The notes beneath the pieces were generated by a model. It ran no database searches. It saw only the letters and a list, made by a program, of their open reading frames with translations, and had not been told where the DNA came from. Shown here in pieces: positions 7,382 to 9,671 of a stretch of 9,671 nucleotides of DNA. The stretch spans positions 1 to 9,671 of the forward strand of contig CALGTT010000341.1 in NCBI GenBank assembly GCA_937901485.1, given 5' to 3'. Position 1 is the first letter of the stretch. Each line of letters begins with the position of its first letter. This stretch comes from an uncultured Ruminococcus sp. GTDB taxonomy: Bacteria > Bacillota > Clostridia > Oscillospirales > Ruminococcaceae. A program made the translations under genes and the position numbers.

Positions 7382-8440
7382 ATGGCAAACAACGAATCAA
7401 CCCCCGCACAGGAAAAGGTCATTGGCAATGGTCTCTCCAAAAAAGAACTGCGGCGCATCCGGATGCAGAGCATGAACAAGGAAGAAATCGCCTATCTCAA
7501 GCGCAAAAATGCGATGGAAAAGGTCTGGCCGGTCTTTCGTTTTCTGATTCTGTTCGGTCTGTGCTTCATCATCCTCTACCCGCTGATCTACATGGTGAGC
7601 TGTGCATTCCGAGCGCAGGAGGACATGAGTGATCCGACGGTCATGTGGATACCGCGGCATTTCACGCTGAAGATCCTTGAGCAGACAATGAACGCAATGG
7701 ACTTTTTCCCGACGCTCGGCAGGACGCTGTTTCTGAACATCGGCTGTTCTCTGGTGCAGGTCGTGACCTGTGCCATCACGGGCTATGGCTTTGCAAGATT
7801 CAGATTCCGCGGCAGAAATCTGCTGTTCGGCATCGTACTGCTGATGATCCTTGTCCCGAACCAGATCATTGCGATTCCGCAGTATACGGAATTCCGATAT
7901 TTCTTCGGGCTTCAGCCCATCATCAAGGAGATGTTCGGCAATGCGGCAGGTTCTGCTTTCAACCTGATCGACACCCCATGGACGATGTATCTGCCAGCAA
8001 TGACGGCAAACGGCATCCGCGCAGGTCTGATGATCTTCATTTTCCGCCAGTTCTTCAAGGGACTGCCCAAGGAGCTGGAGGATGCCGCCTATCTGGACGG
8101 CTGCGGCCCGTTCATGACCTTCATCAAGGTCATGGTGCCCAATGCAGCGTCCTCATTCCTGACGGTGTTTCTGTTTTCCGTGGTGTGGTACTGGAATGAC
8201 TACTATGTCAGCTCCACGTTCTTCACGGAGAATGCGACCATGGCACTGATGCTGAAAAATCTGAACAGTCTGCTGCGCATCGAGCTGTTCGGCAGTGCGA
8301 CTGTGCATGTATCCGCCCGCGACCAGATCCTCTGGATGGAGGCAGGCTGTCTGCTGGCAGTCACCCCGCTTTTGCTGATGTATGTTTTCCTGCAAAAGTA
8401 TTTCACCGAGGGCATCGAGCGTTCCGGTCTTGTCGGGTAA
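7382..8440 (+). CDS. Carbohydrate ABC transporter permease, second of pair 2 (MalG/AraQ-like)
   Basis: This 352-residue permease is longer than the 270-300 residues usual for MalG/AraQ subunits. The extra length is mainly a charged cytoplasmic N-terminus (about residues 1-48, rich in Lys/Arg/Glu, helix-prone) and an enlarged loop near 176-203 (GLQPIIKEMFGNAAGSAF). The first helix is about 50-76, ending L-Y-P-L-I-Y-M-V-S. The EAA loop is at about 231-253 (LEDAAYLDGC, then K-V-M-V-P), and I-F-R-Q-F-F-K-G-L-P precedes it, as in the family. The C-terminus G-I-E-R-S-G-L-V-G matches the typical GxxxGxxKG-like end. The start is supported by AAAGGAGG about 7-8 nt upstream of ATG 7382. It is the last gene of the operon; two hairpins follow 37 nt later. 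It should pair with the preceding permease. Confidence 0.94.
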   Translation: MANNESTPAQEKVIGNGLSKKELRRIRMQSMNKEEIAYLKRKNAMEKVWPVFRFLILFGLCFIILYPLIYMVSCAFRAQEDMSDPTVMWIPRHFTLKILEQTMNAMDFFPTLGRTLFLNIGCSLVQVVTCAITGYGFARFRFRGRNLLFGIVLLMILVPNQIIAIPQYTEFRYFFGLQPIIKEMFGNAAGSAFNLIDTPWTMYLPAMTANGIRAGLMIFIFRQFFKGLPKELEDAAYLDGCGPFMTFIKVMVPNAASSFLTVFLFSVVWYWNDYYVSSTFFTENATMALMLKNLNSLLRIELFGSATVHVSARDQILWMEAGCLLAVTPLLLMYVFLQKYFTEGIERSGLVG

Positions 8441-8476
8441 TGCGGAGCGCGGCTGATATACAAATGACTGCAAAAC

Positions 8477-8497
8477 GCCTCCCCTGCAAGGGGAGGC
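8477..8497. terminator. GC-rich hairpin 1 in the convergent intergenic region
   Basis: GCCTCCCC at 8477-8484 pairs perfectly with GGGGAGGC at 8490-8497 around a TGCAA loop. No T-run follows on the plus strand; the minus strand continues GTTTTG. It lies 37 nt after the operon's last stop codon, so it could stop or stabilise the operon transcript, or act as a back-up terminator for the opposite gene. Confidence 0.6.
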
Positions 8498-8516
8498 AAA
8501 CTGATCAGGCGCAGAA

Positions 8517-8547
8517 AAAGCTCCCCCGTACAAAACAGGGGAGCTTT
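8517..8547 (-). terminator. Rho-independent terminator, best for the minus-strand sseB-like gene, possibly bidirectional
   Basis: A 10-bp perfect stem, AAAGCTCCCC (8517-8526) with GGGGAGCTTT (8538-8547), closes an 11-nt loop. On the minus strand the stem runs into a T-run (GCTTTTTCTGC), starting 4 nt after the stop codon of the SseB-like gene. On the plus strand the tail is GCTTTGCTGTTACTTTT, a weaker but possible terminator for the permease operon. Confidence 0.8.
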
Positions 8548-8551
8548 GCTG

Positions 8552-9340
8552 TTACTTTTCGAAGAACGGAACAGCTTCCTTCAGAGCTGCCTGTCCGAAA
8601 TTGGTGTGAGTACCGGCGATCGCCAGCTCTACATTGCGCAGCTGCGGCTTTGCAGCCTCAGCAACAGCATCATAGATCGCCTTTGCTTCTGCTTCGTTCA
8701 GGGAAGGATCATGCTCCAGAACGAGCAGGAAGTTCGGGTTTTCCTTATCCGCGCGCTTCATTACACGCAGATAAGCCTTTGTGATCGCGTCCTGTGTCTC
8801 CAGATATGCTTTCAGTGCATCGAGCAGGGGAGTCGGTTCTTCCTTCAGTGTACCGATCTGGATCTTGGTGCCCGGAGCCATGGACTCTGTGTTATTGATG
8901 CGGAACAGTGTCTCGTTCGGGATCATGACGTTCTGATTGAACGGATTGAGCACTGCGCCCATTGCCTCGCCGTCAGGATTTCTCTGAAGGATATGGCAAA
9001 GATCCTGGAATGTGATCGCAGCCTTCTGATATTCTGCGTTCTTCTCCCACTTTGCATATTCTTCCTCATCCGAGAACAGCGGGAAATACTTCTTGCCTTC
9101 CTGATTGTTGAAAAGCAGAAAACGGATCTGCGGCTGTTCCTTCAGTTCAACAGTGCCGTCCGGATTTGCAGCAGCCTGCTGGATGGTATTAACGGTTGCC
9201 GGAACGATGAAACGTGCAGGCTTGAGTGCGTTGACAAATGTCATCTCGCTCTGCGGTGTACGTTCCTTTTTCATTTCGTCCATTGCCTTTACCAGAAAAG
9301 GATTGGTAATCGGCTTCTGGTTGTTATTCTGTTCTGCCAA
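8552..9340 (-). CDS. SseB-family protein (enhanced serine sensitivity protein family)
   Basis: From the TTG at 9340 this is a 262-residue soluble protein without signal peptide or membrane helices. Residues about 13-150 match the N-terminal SseB domain pattern: N-P-F-L-V-K-A-M near the start, F-V-N-A-L-K-P-A-R-F-I-V-P, a beta hairpin R-F-L-L-F-N-N, then Y-F-P-L-F-S-D-E-E-E-Y-A-K-W, a hallmark of the family, and A-V-L-N-P-F-N-Q-N-V. Residues about 165-262 match the C-terminal SseB domain (L-L-D-A-L-K-A-Y-L, F-L-L-V-L-E-H-D, then a helix and V-P-F-F-E-K). In E. coli, extra SseB raises serine sensitivity; the biochemical role is not known. TTG is preferred because GAGGTG lies 6 nt upstream. Longer starts (ATG at 9379, TTG at 9400) lack a good site and the latter sits almost at the expected transcription start. 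It is monocistronic, convergent with the permease operon and probably unrelated to it. Confidence 0.88.
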   Translation of the reverse strand: MAEQNNNQKPITNPFLVKAMDEMKKERTPQSEMTFVNALKPARFIVPATVNTIQQAAANPDGTVELKEQPQIRFLLFNNQEGKKYFPLFSDEEEYAKWEKNAEYQKAAITFQDLCHILQRNPDGEAMGAVLNPFNQNVMIPNETLFRINNTESMAPGTKIQIGTLKEEPTPLLDALKAYLETQDAITKAYLRVMKRADKENPNFLLVLEHDPSLNEAEAKAIYDAVAEAAKPQLRNVELAIAGTHTNFGQAALKEAVPFFEK

Positions 9341-9345
9341 AATGT

Positions 9346-9352
9346 TCACCTC
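9346..9352 (-). promoter_or_regulatory. Ribosome binding site of the SseB-like gene
   Basis: On the minus strand GAGGTGA lies 5 nt before the TTG at 9340. This is the only good ribosome binding site in the 5' region and decides the start in favour of the non-ATG codon. Confidence 0.7.
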
Positions 9353-9411
9353 ATTATAAACTTTTACAGTAACGGACATCTCGCGTGCCCGTTCATTCAA
9401 CTGCTATAGAC

Positions 9412-9440
9412 ATTATAACATAATTTTTTCATAAAGTCAA
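9412..9440 (-). promoter_or_regulatory. Sigma-A promoter of the SseB-like gene
   Basis: Minus strand TTGACT (9435-9440) and TATAAT (9412-9417) are separated by exactly 17 nt, near-perfect housekeeping consensus. Transcription would start at about 9405, giving a leader of about 65 nt before the TTG start. Upstream DNA is AT-rich and could act as an UP element. Confidence 0.88.
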
Positions 9441-9457
9441 CCACATTTTTATAAAGT
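9425..9457. repeat. 20-bp-spaced direct repeat overlapping the sseB-like promoter
   Basis: Plus strand TTTTTCATAAAGT (9425-9437) and TTTTTATAAAGT (9446-9457) differ by one inserted base and end 20 bp apart, about two helical turns. The first copy overlaps the -35 box and spacer. This may be a regulator site or simply AT-rich duplication. Confidence 0.45.
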
Positions 9458-9671
9458 ATGTAAATTAATGGGTTTCAACATGGGGTTTTTATCACAAATC
9501 ACCGAAAAACCGCAAAAAAGGTAGTAGTTTGTAAAAGCGAAAACTTGATGATACGCATTCACTTGAATCGAAACCAAGAGCTGCCCCCTCCGCCCCGTGT
9601 CCCGCTTTTTCATTCAAGATTTAGGTCGTGTTGACACTAAGCCTAACAACGCATCTTTTCGGCAAAATTTC
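9441..9671. other. Intergenic region with no convincing gene; inverted repeats and C-rich tract
   Basis: No reading frame here has a supported start. The first part is AT-rich and includes a possible hairpin GGTTTTT (9484-9490) / AAAAACC (9505-9511). Then CTTGAAT (9562-9568) and ATTCAAG (9612-9618) form an inverted repeat enclosing a C-rich, G-poor tract (9583-9603). Close to the window edge TTAGG (9621-9625) and CCTAA (9642-9646) bracket GTGTTGACAC, itself an inverted repeat. A TTGACA at 9631 has no good -10 partner 17 nt on. I see no tRNA or known RNA. Confidence 0.5.

Noticed and set aside
6358..7479. Minus-strand open frame of 373 codons opposite the pair 2 permease
   Set aside because: It spans the ends of three real plus-strand genes, is rich in His/Cys/Arg without pattern, and lacks any promoter or family resemblance.
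8546..9409. Plus-strand open frame of 287 codons opposite the SseB-like gene
   Set aside because: The minus strand has family motifs, promoter, ribosome binding site and terminator; the plus frame is Cys/Leu-rich and has none.
9562..9582. Minus-strand GGTTTCGATTC as a tRNA T-arm or attachment-site remnant
   Set aside because: The flanking bases do not form the 5-bp T stem, and no acceptor, anticodon or CCA-proximal stem can be traced.
9631..9659. TTGACA at 9631 as a plus-strand promoter
   Set aside because: The hexamer 17 nt later (TCTTTT) is a poor -10, and no gene start is visible before the window ends.
1..9671. CRISPR array, tRNA, rRNA or riboswitch
   Set aside because: No regularly spaced direct repeats and no recognisable conserved RNA structure were seen on either strand.

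Overview
The window looks like chromosomal DNA of an anaerobic gut-type Firmicute, most likely Ruminococcus or a close relative in the Oscillospiraceae/Lachnospiraceae. This rests on strong AGGAGG-type ribosome binding sites, tightly packed genes, a textbook sigma-A promoter, GTG/TTG start candidates, and a gene set (LplB/AraQ-type sugar permeases with NHL, Yip1 and DUF5696 proteins) that I associate with such bacteria and with Paenibacillus. The taxonomic call is inference, not a search result.

Bases 1-8440 are one dense plus-strand operon, with gaps or overlaps of about 15 nt or less. In order: the 3' end of a sugar ABC permease (to 590), its partner permease (603-1475), an exported NHL-type beta-propeller protein with a C-terminal membrane anchor (1491-2978), a Yip1-family multi-pass membrane protein (2984-3613), a large secreted DUF5696-like protein (3629-6433), and a second permease pair (6442-7368 and 7382-8440). 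The window therefore holds two binding-protein-dependent (CUT1-like) permease pairs flanking three accessory envelope proteins. No ATPase and no solute-binding protein is visible. The ATPase is probably a shared MsmX-type protein encoded elsewhere; a binding protein may lie upstream of base 1 or elsewhere.

The most likely working model is a saccharide capture and import system. The DUF5696 protein would act on or bind glycan outside the membrane, the tethered propeller would act as a surface sensor or scaffold, the Yip1 protein would organise or assist in the membrane, and the permeases would import the product. The substrate cannot be read from the sequence.

Bases 8441-8551 separate the operon from a convergent gene and carry two strong GC-rich hairpins. 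The minus-strand gene 8552-9340 encodes an SseB-family protein. It has a clear promoter (9412-9440) and most likely a TTG start at 9340. The last 230 bases contain no convincing gene. They hold AT-rich DNA with a 20-bp-spaced direct repeat at the promoter, a C-rich tract inside an inverted repeat, and a small nested inverted repeat near the window edge of unknown meaning.
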